Below are positions 10,455 to 19,859 of a DNA stretch of 64,000 nucleotides, piece after piece. The position numbers and the translations under genes were made by a program. Each line of letters begins with the position of its first letter. The first letter of the stretch is position 1. The notes below the pieces were generated by a model. That model did no database searches. It was not told where the DNA came from and worked only from the letters and a program-made list of their open reading frames with translations. This DNA is from Erwinia sp. (GTDB lineage Bacteria; Pseudomonadota; Gammaproteobacteria; Enterobacterales; Enterobacteriaceae): NCBI GenBank assembly GCA_964016415.1, contig OZ024666.1:1779310-1843309 (forward strand), read 5' to 3'.

Positions 10455-11897
10455 ATGAGCAAAAAAGGCTTAACGACCGCAGCTGGTGCCCCAGTAGTGG
10501 ATAATAATAATACCATGACTGCGGGTCTCAGAGGTCCGGCACTTCTTCAGGATGTCTGGCTTCTAGAAAAACTCGCCCATTTTGACAGAGAAGTGATCCC
10601 TGAACGTCGCATGCATGCCAAGGGCTCAGGTGCTTACGGCACCTTCACGGTTACTCAGGATATTACCCGTTATACCCGCGCAAAAATTTTTTCTGCCGTG
10701 GGGAAAAAAACTGAATTGTTCATTCGTTTTTCTACTGTGGCCGGTGAACGCGGAGCTGCGGACGCAGAACGGGATATTCGCGGCTTTTCACTCAAATTTT
10801 ACACCGAAGAAGGCAACTGGGATTTAGTCGGCAACAATACCCCGGTTTTTTACTTTCGCGACCCGCTAAAGTTTCCGGATTTAAACCACGTAGTAAAACG
10901 CGATCCACGTACTAATCTACGTAATCCTGTCTATAAATGGGATTTTTTCTCTCAATTGCCCGAATCGCTGCACCAGTTAACTATCGATTTCAGCGATCGT
11001 GGTTTACCTAAATCATACCGCCACATCCACGGATTTGGCAGTCATACCTACAGTTTTATCAACCAGCAGCAGGAGCGTTTCTGGGTTAAGTTCCACATGC
11101 GCTGTGAACAGGGCATTGAAAATCTGATGGATGACGAAGCAGAAGAGCTGGTCGGTAAGGATCGCGAAAGTTCTCAACGTGATCTGTTCTCAGCGATCGA
11201 ACAGGGTAATTTTCCCCGCTGGAAATTCCTGGTGCAAATCATGCCGGAAGCCGAAGCCTCACAAACCCCCTATAATCCTTTTGATCTGACAAAGGTGTGG
11301 CCACATGCAGATTATCCGCTGCTTGAAGTGGGTGAGTTTGAGCTTAATCGTAATCCGGATAATTATTTCTCTGAAGTTGAACAGGTCGCCATGAGTCCGG
11401 CGAATATTGTACCCGGAATCGGCTTTTCACCGGATCGCATGTTACAAGGCCGCCTGTTTTCCTATGGTGACGCCCATCGCTACCGCCTTGGGGTAAATCA
11501 CCACCAGATACCTGTTAATGCACCAAAATGCCCTTTCCATAACTACCACCGGGACGGTGCAATGCGGGTGGATGGTAATAGTGGTAACACCGCGACCTAT
11601 GAACCAAACAGCATGGGATTATTTCAGCAACAACCTGATTTTTCTGAACCCCCGCTGCCTGTCGACGGTGCTGCTGACCATTGGGATCATCGGGTTGACG
11701 AAGATTATTTCACTCAGCCACGAGCACTATTCAATCTGCTAAGCGAAGAAGAACATCAGCGGATGTTCCAGCGCATTGCTGGTGAGTTATCGCAAGTACC
11801 CGAAGCTATTCAGCAACGACAACTGGGTTTGTTTTACAAAGTACACGATAAGTACGGGGCTGGTGTAGAAGCGGCACTCAAGGCCGCCTGTAGCTAA
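10455..11897 (+). CDS. katA: Monofunctional heme catalase (clade 3, small subunit)
   Basis: This cytoplasmic heme catalase converts hydrogen peroxide to water and oxygen. At 480 residues it belongs to the small-subunit clade-3 type, unlike E. coli KatE (about 750) or the bifunctional KatG. The distal catalytic His54 is in [11 protein letters not shown], the partner Asn127 in [11 protein letters not shown], and the proximal heme ligand Tyr337 in [19 protein letters not shown]-binding clade-3 features around residues 180-210 look intact. It is divergent from yfaY, and a 15-bp perfect hairpin follows. Clade-3 catalases occur patchily in Enterobacterales, so this is accessory relative to E. coli. 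Base composition does not look unusual. Confidence 0.96.
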   Translation: MSKKGLTTAAGAPVVDNNNTMTAGLRGPALLQDVWLLEKLAHFDREVIPERRMHAKGSGAYGTFTVTQDITRYTRAKIFSAVGKKTELFIRFSTVAGERGAADAERDIRGFSLKFYTEEGNWDLVGNNTPVFYFRDPLKFPDLNHVVKRDPRTNLRNPVYKWDFFSQLPESLHQLTIDFSDRGLPKSYRHIHGFGSHTYSFINQQQERFWVKFHMRCEQGIENLMDDEAEELVGKDRESSQRDLFSAIEQGNFPRWKFLVQIMPEAEASQTPYNPFDLTKVWPHADYPLLEVGEFELNRNPDNYFSEVEQVAMSPANIVPGIGFSPDRMLQGRLFSYGDAHRYRLGVNHHQIPVNAPKCPFHNYHRDGAMRVDGNSGNTATYEPNSMGLFQQQPDFSEPPLPVDGAADHWDHRVDEDYFTQPRALFNLLSEEEHQRMFQRIAGELSQVPEAIQQRQLGLFYKVHDKYGAGVEAALKAACS

Positions 11898-11906
11898 CTT
11901 CTACTC

Positions 11907-11940
11907 ACAGGTAAGATGAAGTTATCTTCATCTTACCTGT
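11907..11940. terminator. Perfect 15-bp hairpin between katA and elaB
   Basis: ACAGGTAAGATGAAG pairs with CTTCATCTTACCTGT around a TTAT loop, ten bases after the katA stop and seven before the end of convergent elaB. No U-tract follows on either strand. It is probably a shared 3'-end or mRNA-stabilising structure; intrinsic termination without a T-run is uncertain. Confidence 0.6.
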
Positions 11941-11947
11941 CCGTGTC

Positions 11948-12259
11948 TCAACGACGTCCTAATAGTAACCCGGCGATAACCCCTGCAACCGCTGCGATCC
12001 CGATACTTTGCCATGGTTTCTCATGGACATAATCATCAGCACTACGCATTGACTGACGCAGATGACATTGTTCCTGCTGAACAGTCAGGCCTGCACGCTC
12101 GCGCACCTCATCAAGCGTTTCCTGAGCCTTCAGGCGCAGAGCGTCCGTTTCTTTATCGGCAATGTCAGATGACGATGAAAGAACGCCATCAAGCGCCTCG
12201 AGTAACACCCGGATATCCTGATTTAACTGTGCATATTGTGGATCAGAAGACTGTGCCAT
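11948..12259 (-). CDS. elaB: ElaB, DUF883 ribosome-associated membrane protein
   Basis: ElaB/YqjD/YgaM (DUF883) proteins are small stationary-phase proteins anchored to the inner membrane by a C-terminal helix; YqjD and ElaB bind ribosomes. The 103 residues end with the ElaB signature RSADDYVHEKPWQSIG, a glycine-zipper membrane segment (AAVAGVIAGLLLG) and a terminal RR. The region before it is predicted helical. The start is the ATG at 12259, with GGGAGT four bases upstream; a TTG four codons earlier is less likely. In E. coli elaB is beside elaA. Here katA, a chemoreceptor and opgD lie close by and elaA is 4 kb away. Confidence 0.9.
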   Translation of the reverse strand: MAQSSDPQYAQLNQDIRVLLEALDGVLSSSSDIADKETDALRLKAQETLDEVRERAGLTVQQEQCHLRQSMRSADDYVHEKPWQSIGIAAVAGVIAGLLLGRR

Positions 12260-12600
12260 GATAACTCCCAATAATATCTATGATAGTACGCTCAGGCGGC
12301 ACCATGATTCAGAGTCGGAATCAGGGAATTTGCAAAACAGCCACCAGACACTCTTCGTTATTGTCTCGCCTTGTTGACTAAAACGACCACACCTGAGCAA
12401 GTCGCTTTTAAGTGGAGTCGTTCCCGGCCAATCAGCGCATCAATTTTATCCTGGCTTTGCTACCTCCTGCTTACAGCACGATTAAACCATTAATAATTAA
12501 TCTTTTGATAACCAACGCCGATAGTTATCGCAGACATTATTTTACGCTATTCAGATTATTCGTGAATTAGCAGTACTCAGATAAAAGAAAGGTAATAACA
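12260..12600 (+). promoter_or_regulatory. elaB-chemoreceptor divergent intergenic region
   Basis: This 341-base divergent region contains the elaB ribosome site and promoter area at its left end and the sigma-28 type promoter listed separately near its right end. I see no coding frame in it. Confidence 0.5.
12498..12524 (+). promoter_or_regulatory. Sigma-28 (FliA) type promoter of the chemoreceptor gene
   Basis: TAATCTTT at 12498-12505, an 11-base spacer and GCCGATAG at 12517-12524 match the flagellar sigma-28 consensus TAAAGTTT-N11-GCCGATAA at 6/8 and 7/8 positions with exact spacing. It lies 76 bases before the receptor start codon. This implies late (class 3) flagellar control and expression together with motility. 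Confidence 0.75.
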
Positions 12601-14181
12601 ATGTTCAGACTGATCAGACAAAAAGTCAGCGTACTTCTCGGCATGGGATTTTTATGTGTAATTCTTGCTGGCATTTTTGTCACGGCGTTTGCCGCATACA
12701 AACTCAGTAGTGCCGGCGATCAGCAAAAACTCACCCATGCCCGCCTGAACGATCTGCAGACGTTGCAAAGCTTAAAGGATAACAGCAGCCAGCAAATGGC
12801 CTTATTACTTATATTAACTAATGACCCACTCTCCGTCTCCAGCAGAGACATTACCAATCATTTCATTCAGTTGCAAAGAAACAGCAATCAAACAATCGCC
12901 CACTTTCGCAGTCTGATTAACGGTGCGAAAAATATCCCTGGCATCAATCTGAAGGAAGTCGACGAAGCATCATCACTACTCCAGCACATTGAAAATACTG
13001 CTCTGGTTTTCAATGCTGAAATCGAAAAGAACTTTCCCGGAAATCCTCCTTCAAGTCACCTAGCTGTCACACCTCAACTGACTCAGACGCTGGTCGCCTA
13101 CCGTACGACTGTCGATAACATGGTGGCCTATCAGGCCCGTGTGACTGAAGGCACCGCCGACACTTCTTCACGAAGTTTGTCCGGAGTGTTTAGTACACTT
13201 ACGGTTCTATCTGTGGTGTTCGCTATTCTGGGCGCACTGATTGGGTGGCTAATCACACGTCGCATCACAACACAATTGGGCGGTGACCCAGCCCAGGCAC
13301 AAGCACTGGCTGCCGCCATTGCGGCAGGTGATCTGACCTACAACGTCACTTTACGTCAGCATGATACAGGCAGCTTACTTGCCTCGCTGGTCGCCATGCA
13401 GACAAACCTGCGCGCACTGGTTGCGCAGATTCATGAGTCTTCGACTTCTGTTGTGCAGGCAGCAGATGAAATTTCGCATGGTAATACAGAACTCTCTTCG
13501 CGTACCGAACAACAAGCTTCGGCGCTGCAGGAGACCGCCTCCAGTATGGAGCAAATCACAGCCACAGTGAAAAATAACACCACCAGCGCGCAACATACTG
13601 CCGAAGCCGCACGTGAAGCGGCCCTGCTCGCCCGCTCCGGCGATTCAGAAGTGAAAAAGATGTCAAAAACGATGAATGACATTGCCAACAGTGCAGGAAA
13701 AATTCGGGATATCACTTCAGTCATTGAGGGCATTGCCTTCCAGACAAATATTCTGGCACTGAATGCGGCTGTTGAGGCCGCACGTGCAGGAGAAGATGGA
13801 CGGGGTTTCGCAGTCGTGGCCGGCGAGGTAAGAATACTCGCACAGCGTAGTGGCAGTGCCGCTCGTGATATCAAACAATTGATTGAACAGGCCGTCGCTC
13901 AGGTTGGCCAGGGTGTAGAAGTGGCCAGTGGTACCGGGCGGAGCATGGTTGATATTGTTGATATGGTGAACAAACTTGCCGTTGCGATGGATGAGATAGC
14001 GCTGGCCTCTTCTGAGCAAATGCAGGGCATTTCACAAATCAGTACCGCAGTCAGTCAGATGGATGGTGTAACACAGAATAACGCCGCGCTGGTCGAAGAG
14101 TCTTCTTCTGCTTCTCAGGCACTTTCTGTACAGGCTCATACATTAAGAAATGCCGTCGATACATTTCGTTTACGGGTTTAA
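12601..14181 (+). CDS. Methyl-accepting chemotaxis protein
   Basis: This is an inner-membrane chemoreceptor signalling through CheW/CheA. The 526 residues show a membrane segment at about 11-33, a periplasmic helical sensor domain (about 35-193), a second membrane segment (about 195-217) and a HAMP domain (about 219-272). A cytoplasmic methylation region follows ([20 protein letters not shown]), then the signalling hairpin tip near 378-417 ([20 protein letters not shown]). The C-terminus ends DTFRLRV with no NWETF-type pentapeptide, so it probably relies on other receptors for CheR/CheB recruitment. An AAAGGT ribosome site lies seven bases upstream. The sensed ligand cannot be read from the sequence. 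In form it is a class-36H enterobacterial receptor like Tsr and Tar, but the sensor domain is not one I recognise. Confidence 0.95.
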   Translation: MFRLIRQKVSVLLGMGFLCVILAGIFVTAFAAYKLSSAGDQQKLTHARLNDLQTLQSLKDNSSQQMALLLILTNDPLSVSSRDITNHFIQLQRNSNQTIAHFRSLINGAKNIPGINLKEVDEASSLLQHIENTALVFNAEIEKNFPGNPPSSHLAVTPQLTQTLVAYRTTVDNMVAYQARVTEGTADTSSRSLSGVFSTLTVLSVVFAILGALIGWLITRRITTQLGGDPAQAQALAAAIAAGDLTYNVTLRQHDTGSLLASLVAMQTNLRALVAQIHESSTSVVQAADEISHGNTELSSRTEQQASALQETASSMEQITATVKNNTTSAQHTAEAAREAALLARSGDSEVKKMSKTMNDIANSAGKIRDITSVIEGIAFQTNILALNAAVEAARAGEDGRGFAVVAGEVRILAQRSGSAARDIKQLIEQAVAQVGQGVEVASGTGRSMVDIVDMVNKLAVAMDEIALASSEQMQGISQISTAVSQMDGVTQNNAALVEESSSASQALSVQAHTLRNAVDTFRLRV

Positions 14182-14462
14182 CCTGACGCTATTCCCTCTT
14201 CCCACTATTCATGCTCTATCAAGGAAGAGTCTCTCCGGCAGGGATGCCACCCAGTTCACCCTCCCCACAGTTGAAAGTCCTTTTTTTCTCTGACAAATCT
14301 GCTAAATTTTCTCCGGTCTGAGTACTCACCTGCCACTGGCGGAAAACTATCTCAGCAAGGTGACGTTCAGGATAAATGCACCATCACCGGCCGTGAGTAA
14401 ACCGGGACAGGTATCACCGCGCCACTATCGAACCCTATTGTGCAAAGGAAACCACCTCTGGC

Positions 14463-16124
14463 ATGAAGAGAAGAGTGTTTATCAAAGCGTCAATGGCCCT
14501 TGCCACATTGAGCGGGATGTCTGGCTTTTCATCCCTTTTTGCTTACGCTGCAGAGGCTCCTGGCAATATCGCTGATGGCCGGGCTCGGGCTTTTGACCTG
14601 AATATGTTGAAAAAAAGGGCGGCTACGCTCGCAACAAAACCTTATGAAGGAGTAACTGTCCCTTTGCCTGAGACACTGGCAAACATGACACCACAGGCGT
14701 ATAACGCCATTCGCTATGATGCCGGACACTCGTTATGGAATGCGATACCTGAACGACAGTTAGACGTGCAATTTTTCCATACCGGAATGGGCTTTAAACG
14801 TCGCATACGAATGTTCTCCGTCGATGAAAAATCCCGCCAGGCCCGAGAAATACATTTCAATACCCAACTGTTTAATTATCAACAGGCTCAGGTTGATACT
14901 CGCCAGCTGGAACAAAAGCCCGATCTGGGTTTTGCCGGATTTCGTGCATTCAAAGTACCTTATCTTGCCAGTCGTGACATTGTCTCTTTCTTGGGTGCCA
15001 GTTACTTCCGTGCCGTTGACGAAACCTATCAGTATGGTCTTTCCGCACGGGGAATTGCTATCAATACACTGACAGCCAACCAACGTGAAGAATTTCCTGA
15101 CTTCACAGAATTCTGGTTTGAGACTCCACGCGCAGAAGACACTACTTTCACGGTCTATGCTTTGCTTGATGGTCCAAGCTGTACCGGGATTTATAAATTT
15201 ATCATCCACTGTGAAACAACCCGTGTCGTGATGGAGGTGGATACCTATCTTTATCCACGTAAAGATATTGCTCAATTAGGTATTGCCCCGATGACCACCA
15301 TGTTCAGTTGCGGGACCAATGAAAGATGGGTGTGCGACACCATCCATCCTCAGATTCATGACTCCGATCGACTCGCCATGTGGAGTGGCAAGGGTGAATG
15401 GATTTGCCGGCCACTTAATAATCCACAGAACCTCACCTTCAATGCTTTTGAAGACGAAAATCCGCGGGGTTTTGGCATGCTGCAGCTCGATCACAACTTT
15501 GACAGTTATCAGGATGTGATTGGCTGGTACAACAAGCGTCCGAGTCTGTGGGTTGAACCTGTGGGTGAGTGGGGTAAAGGTGCCATTGAGTTGATTGAGA
15601 TACCCACCACCGGAGAGACGCTGGATAATATAGTTTGCTTCTGGCGGCCCGCTACCACGATCAAAGCGGGTTCAGAACGTAATTTCAGCTATAAGTTGTA
15701 TTGGAGTGGGCTGCCTCCGGTACAAAGCAACCTGGCGCGGGTTAAAGCCACACTTACCGGTATGGGGGGCTTTCCGGAAGGCTGGGCACCAGGTGAGTAT
15801 TATCCTGCTGTATGGGCGCGCCGTTTTGCCATCGATTTTATCGGAACTAATCTCAACGCTGCGGCAGATAAAGGCATTGAGCCGGTCATCACTGTCAGTG
15901 CGGGCAGCATCAGGCAAGTTGAAATTCTGTTTGTTGAACCGATCAATGGCTATCGTATCTTATTCGACTGGTACCCTGATAACGACACCACTACCGCTAT
16001 TGATATGCGCATGTACCTGAAAAGTGGTAATGAGACATTGAGCGAAACCTGGTTATATCAGTATGCTCCACCGCCAGTGGAGAAAAGGAAGTACATTGAC
16101 GACCGCAAAATGACACTCGGATAA
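14463..16124 (+). CDS. opgD: Glucan biosynthesis protein D
   Basis: OpgD (MdoD) is a periplasmic protein that shapes the structure of osmoregulated periplasmic glucans. The 553 residues match E. coli OpgD (551) throughout, for example [19 protein letters not shown] and [10 protein letters not shown]. The N-terminus has a twin-arginine signal (RRVFIKAS, then a hydrophobic stretch ending about residue 31), indicating Tat export, as for E. coli OpgD. AAAGGAAA lies rather far (about 14 bases) upstream of the ATG, so start strength is uncertain. It is monocistronic and followed by a 13-bp perfect hairpin. Confidence 0.97.
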   Translation: MKRRVFIKASMALATLSGMSGFSSLFAYAAEAPGNIADGRARAFDLNMLKKRAATLATKPYEGVTVPLPETLANMTPQAYNAIRYDAGHSLWNAIPERQLDVQFFHTGMGFKRRIRMFSVDEKSRQAREIHFNTQLFNYQQAQVDTRQLEQKPDLGFAGFRAFKVPYLASRDIVSFLGASYFRAVDETYQYGLSARGIAINTLTANQREEFPDFTEFWFETPRAEDTTFTVYALLDGPSCTGIYKFIIHCETTRVVMEVDTYLYPRKDIAQLGIAPMTTMFSCGTNERWVCDTIHPQIHDSDRLAMWSGKGEWICRPLNNPQNLTFNAFEDENPRGFGMLQLDHNFDSYQDVIGWYNKRPSLWVEPVGEWGKGAIELIEIPTTGETLDNIVCFWRPATTIKAGSERNFSYKLYWSGLPPVQSNLARVKATLTGMGGFPEGWAPGEYYPAVWARRFAIDFIGTNLNAAADKGIEPVITVSAGSIRQVEILFVEPINGYRILFDWYPDNDTTTAIDMRMYLKSGNETLSETWLYQYAPPPVEKRKYIDDRKMTLG

Positions 16125-16130
16125 TCCTCA

Positions 16131-16161
16131 CCCTACGGATATCCGAACGATATCCGTAGGG
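16131..16161. terminator. Perfect 13-bp hairpin between opgD and elaA
   Basis: CCCTACGGATATC pairs with GATATCCGTAGGG around a 5-base loop, seven bases after opgD and before the 3' end of convergent elaA. Like the katA hairpin it lacks a T-run. It is probably a 3'-end structure shared by two convergent genes. Confidence 0.6.
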
Positions 16162-16193
16162 GCTCGGGTGCGAATCCAGAGTAAACGTTCTTG

Positions 16194-16640
16194 TCAGCGT
16201 TGCATATCGATGTGGGGGATGCCATCTTCCGGATAAATTTCACCGATACTGGAAAAACCGAAATCCGTATAGAACGATTGTAAGTGAGCCTGTGCAGATA
16301 ACGTTATTCTGCGTTCTGACCAGTGCTGCTGGCAACTACGCAAAACATGCGTCATAAGTTGCTGACCGAGACCCTGCCCTCTTCCGGACGCTTCGACAAT
16401 CACTCGTCCTATTTTTACATGATGTTCTGTCGCTGGCACCAGAATCCGCGCATAGGCCAGCAAACGATGATCAGCCATTGCAATAATATGGCGGGTATCA
16501 CCGCTCAAATCTTCACCATCAATGTCCTGATAAGCACACTGTTGTTCCACGATAAATACGGCATTACGCAGAGCCAGTAACTGATAAAGCTGTGCCGCTG
16601 ACAACTCCGTATGATGCAGGTCAAACCAGCTAAGATGCAT
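16194..16640 (-). CDS. elaA: GNAT-family N-acetyltransferase ElaA
   Basis: This is a member of the GNAT acetyltransferase superfamily; the acceptor substrate of ElaA is unknown. The 148 residues match E. coli ElaA (153). It begins with LHHTELSAAQLYQLLALR and continues with FIVEQQCAYQDIDGEDL. The acetyl-CoA pyrophosphate loop reads RGQGLGQQLM near residue 90. The C-terminal GFSSIGEIYPEDGIPHIDM is typical. An AAGGAAA ribosome site precedes the ATG. It lies downstream of nuoN on the same strand, 86 bases away, with no evident terminator between, so read-through from the nuo operon is possible. Confidence 0.94.
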   Translation of the reverse strand: MHLSWFDLHHTELSAAQLYQLLALRNAVFIVEQQCAYQDIDGEDLSGDTRHIIAMADHRLLAYARILVPATEHHVKIGRVIVEASGRGQGLGQQLMTHVLRSCQQHWSERRITLSAQAHLQSFYTDFGFSSIGEIYPEDGIPHIDMQR

Positions 16641-16726
16641 TATGTTTCCTTTTTCTGTTTCCCGGGCACAGAATACGAGAAGTGCATGGGCACAGCAACA
16701 GGGTTACTCGCCCGAGGCCCCTGACT

Positions 16727-18181
16727 TCACAAACCAGCCAGCTGTACTAATGAAATCAGCGGCTGGGGATAAATCCCCAACATCAGAACCAGTGCGGCAC
16801 AGCAAATAATCATGCCTGTCGCGAGCGTCACCGGCAGAAATTTTTCATCTGCGACTTGCTGCAAAACTCCCGGCGGATTGAGGTAGAGACTGATGGTCAC
16901 CCGCAGATAATACCAGAGACCGATAGCGCTGCCTGCAATCGTCACGCCAGTCAGCCACCACAGCTGCGCACCTACACCAATGGCAATGATGTAAAATTTA
17001 CCGATAAAACCCACGGTAATGGGTATCCCGGCCAAAGATAGCATCACAATGGTCATTGACATGGCTAACCCCGGATGCTGCCAGAACAATCCCCGCACGG
17101 TATACAGTGACTCGGCTTCAGCCCCACGATAAGGGCTGGAAAGCAGACTGACGACACCAAAGGCACCGATACTGGCCAGTAAATAACCACTAAGATAAAC
17201 CCCGATGCTTTCCAGGGAGAGTGCATGTAACTTCAATGCCACCAGGGCGACCAGCAGATAGCCCATATGGGCGATAGAGGAGTAACCCAATAATCGTTTG
17301 ATGTTATTTTGTGACAGTGCCATCAGGTTGCCAAATAAAATCGACACAAAAGCAACAGAGGCAAGAACACGGGAAAGGGTACTTTGCTCATCCAGCGGTA
17401 AACAGAGCAGGAAACGTGTCAACACCGCGACAACCGCAATTTTACTTGCTGTAGCAAGATAAGCACTAACAGGGACAGGCGCTCCCTGATAAACATCCGG
17501 CGTCCAGAGATGGAACGGCACCAGGGAGAGCTTGAAACCTAACCCTACGATCATCATCCCCAGCCCCACCAGTAAAACAGGCTGCTGCCATCCATTTCCT
17601 GCCCACTGTTCAGCCAGTGCAGTAAAACCCAGTTGCCCGGCATCAGCGTAAAGCAGTGCCATACCGAACAGCAAAAAAGATGATGCCACAGCCGACAACA
17701 AGGCATATTTGATGGCAGCCTCCAGCGATTTTCCCTGCTGGAAAGCATAACCCACTAACCCAAAGAGCGGTAACGTGACCAGTTCAATGCCGATAAACAG
17801 TGCTGCCATATGATTAGCACAGGCCAGAACGATACCGCCTAATGTGGCAATCGCTATCAGCAAATAAAACTCTTCCCGCTGGTCCTGGTATCCGGCCAGC
17901 CATGGCAATGCAAGTAAGATAGTGGCAATTCCTGCAATGACCACCAGTGCAATAAACAATATTGCGAAGCCATCCATACGTAGCAGAGGGGTGATATCCA
18001 TCGCCTCCTGCCTGACAACGATAAAGAGAGAGGCTAGCGTCAGGCTAAGTCCCGTAAGTGTAAGGATGGCACTGATATTGTGGTTGCGCCGCCATGCAAT
18101 TGCCAGCATCACGACCACTACGGTGATGCCGACGATCAACAGCGGTAACAGCGCAATCAATTGTTGATGAGTTATCGTCAT
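16727..18181 (-). CDS. nuoN: NADH-quinone oxidoreductase subunit N
   Basis: NuoN is one of the three antiporter-like, proton-pumping membrane subunits of complex I. The 484 residues (E. coli 485) carry about 14 membrane helices. Segments such as [20 protein letters not shown] and [16 protein letters not shown] hold the conserved helix-break and lysine positions of the family. It is the last gene of the nuo operon, six bases after nuoM. Confidence 0.98.
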   Translation of the reverse strand: MTITHQQLIALLPLLIVGITVVVVMLAIAWRRNHNISAILTLTGLSLTLASLFIVVRQEAMDITPLLRMDGFAILFIALVVIAGIATILLALPWLAGYQDQREEFYLLIAIATLGGIVLACANHMAALFIGIELVTLPLFGLVGYAFQQGKSLEAAIKYALLSAVASSFLLFGMALLYADAGQLGFTALAEQWAGNGWQQPVLLVGLGMMIVGLGFKLSLVPFHLWTPDVYQGAPVPVSAYLATASKIAVVAVLTRFLLCLPLDEQSTLSRVLASVAFVSILFGNLMALSQNNIKRLLGYSSIAHMGYLLVALVALKLHALSLESIGVYLSGYLLASIGAFGVVSLLSSPYRGAEAESLYTVRGLFWQHPGLAMSMTIVMLSLAGIPITVGFIGKFYIIAIGVGAQLWWLTGVTIAGSAIGLWYYLRVTISLYLNPPGVLQQVADEKFLPVTLATGMIICCAALVLMLGIYPQPLISLVQLAGL

Positions 18182-18187
18182 GGCAAA

Positions 18188-19708
18188 TTACAACCCTGTC
18201 GTTAAAGTGGAAGCGGCATACCATTGCTGAATGTTATGCATGGCGGCCTGAGCAGTGACCAGTACTGGCTGAGGATAGAACCCCAACAACACCAGCAACA
18301 CCCCCAGAACGATGGTCATCAGCAGCTCGCGCGCTGACATGGCCGGTAGCGGTTCAGTGCTTTTTGCCGGACCATAAAATGCCCGTTGCATCATCACCAG
18401 CGAGTAGACTGAGGCAAACACCAGGCCAAATGTCGCGATTACAATGACCTCAGGTACCACAGCAAAACTAGCGATCAGGATGAGAAATTCACCGATAAAA
18501 TTACCTGTGCCGGGCATGCCTAAATTAGCAACGGCAAAACAGAGTGACAGTGCCGGTAGCCAGCGTATACGTGACCATAGGCCCCCCATCAGGCGCATAT
18601 CTCTGGTGTGTAATCGTTCATACAACTGGCCGCAGAGAATAAACAGCGCGGAAGCAGAGAGCCCATGCGCCACCATCTGCACTACCGCCCCTTGCAGGGC
18701 GAGTTCACTGCTGCTGTAGATGGCTATCAATACAAAGCCCATATGCGAAATGGAGGTATAAGCGATCAGACGCTTAATGTCGTGCTGAGAAAAGGCCATC
18801 CATGCGCCATAGAACACCGAGAGAACCCCAAGCCACATCGCCACTGGTGCAAACTCTGCGGAGGCAGCCGGGAATAGCGGCAGAGAAAAACGCAACAGAC
18901 CGTATGCTGCCGTTTTGAGCAGGATTCCGGCCAGGTCAACCGACCCTGCAGTAGGTGCCTGGGTGTGAGCATCAGGTAACCAGCCATGCAGTGGCACCAC
19001 TGGCATTTTCACCGCAAAGGCGATAAAGAAACCAAGCATCAGCATAAATTCAACGATGGGAGTGAGTTGCGTCTTCAGTAAGTCACTGTAACTGAAGCTC
19101 CATATCTCGGATTGAGAATAATGAATAAACACCAGCGCGAGGATCGAGATTAACATCACCAGACCACTTGCCTGGGTATAAATAAAGAATTTGGTCGCGG
19201 CAGTGATGCGGGTTTTACCGTCAGAAGCTTTATGTCCCCATAATGCAATCAGGAAATACATCGGGATGAGCATCATTTCCCAAAAGAAGAAAAACAGGAA
19301 CAGGTCGATGGCGAGAAAAACCCCCATCACGCCACCGAGGATCCAGAGCAAATTCAGATAGAAGAATCCCTGCCATTTCGCTATCTCTTTCCATGAGCAG
19401 AGGCTGGCCATCAGTCCCAGCAGGCCGGTTAACACCACCATCAACAGGGAGAGACCATCCAGCGCCAGATGGAATGCAATTCCGAAACGGGGTATCCATG
19501 CAATGCGATATTCGCTTTGCCATTGTGGCAAACCCGCTGGCTGTAAAAGGCCATAATTCCCCTGTGCCCAGAGCAGCAGTGAAATAATCAGCATTGCAGC
19601 CATCGCTACTACCGCGATAATGCGCGGCCAATTTTCGCTGATCCGCTCCGAGGCCCAACAAAGCATGCCACCGACAAACGGTATTAGGATAAGCCAGGGT
19701 AATAACAT
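18188..19708 (-). CDS. nuoM: NADH-quinone oxidoreductase subunit M
   Basis: NuoM is a proton-pumping antiporter-like membrane subunit of complex I. I placed the start at 19708 (MLLPWLILIPFVGG), giving 506 residues as against about 509 in E. coli. An AAGGGAAG ribosome site lies upstream. The frame stays open further upstream to 19891, but that part is unlike any NuoM and overlaps nuoL. Conserved segments include FFFFWEMMLIPMYFLIALWG with the essential Glu of helix 5, and MPVVPLHGWLPDAHTQAP. A 151-base gap separates it from nuoL, comparable with E. coli. Confidence 0.97.
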   Translation of the reverse strand: MLLPWLILIPFVGGMLCWASERISENWPRIIAVVAMAAMLIISLLLWAQGNYGLLQPAGLPQWQSEYRIAWIPRFGIAFHLALDGLSLLMVVLTGLLGLMASLCSWKEIAKWQGFFYLNLLWILGGVMGVFLAIDLFLFFFFWEMMLIPMYFLIALWGHKASDGKTRITAATKFFIYTQASGLVMLISILALVFIHYSQSEIWSFSYSDLLKTQLTPIVEFMLMLGFFIAFAVKMPVVPLHGWLPDAHTQAPTAGSVDLAGILLKTAAYGLLRFSLPLFPAASAEFAPVAMWLGVLSVFYGAWMAFSQHDIKRLIAYTSISHMGFVLIAIYSSSELALQGAVVQMVAHGLSASALFILCGQLYERLHTRDMRLMGGLWSRIRWLPALSLCFAVANLGMPGTGNFIGEFLILIASFAVVPEVIVIATFGLVFASVYSLVMMQRAFYGPAKSTEPLPAMSARELLMTIVLGVLLVLLGFYPQPVLVTAQAAMHNIQQWYAASTLTTGL

Positions 19709-19730
19709 GGCGATTTGCTTCCCTTGTAAC

Positions 19731-19809
19731 ACCAGAATCATTGAGTACCGTTTGTGACGCTCTCCTGTTGCCCGACTTACTGACACGGAGAAAAATAACT
19801 GATTCTGGT
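19731..19809 (-). repeat. Inverted repeat in the nuoL-nuoM gap
   Basis: ACCAGAATCA at 19731-19740 is repeated inverted (TGATTCTGGT) at 19800-19809, with 59 bases between. A separate small hairpin CCATCTG / CAGATGG sits at 19832-19849, nearer nuoL. These could form RNA structures between the two cistrons. Their function is unknown. Confidence 0.45.
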
Positions 19810-19859
19810 AATAGTGAATATGTTGATCAGACCATCTGATAGCAGATGGCCCATCCCCC

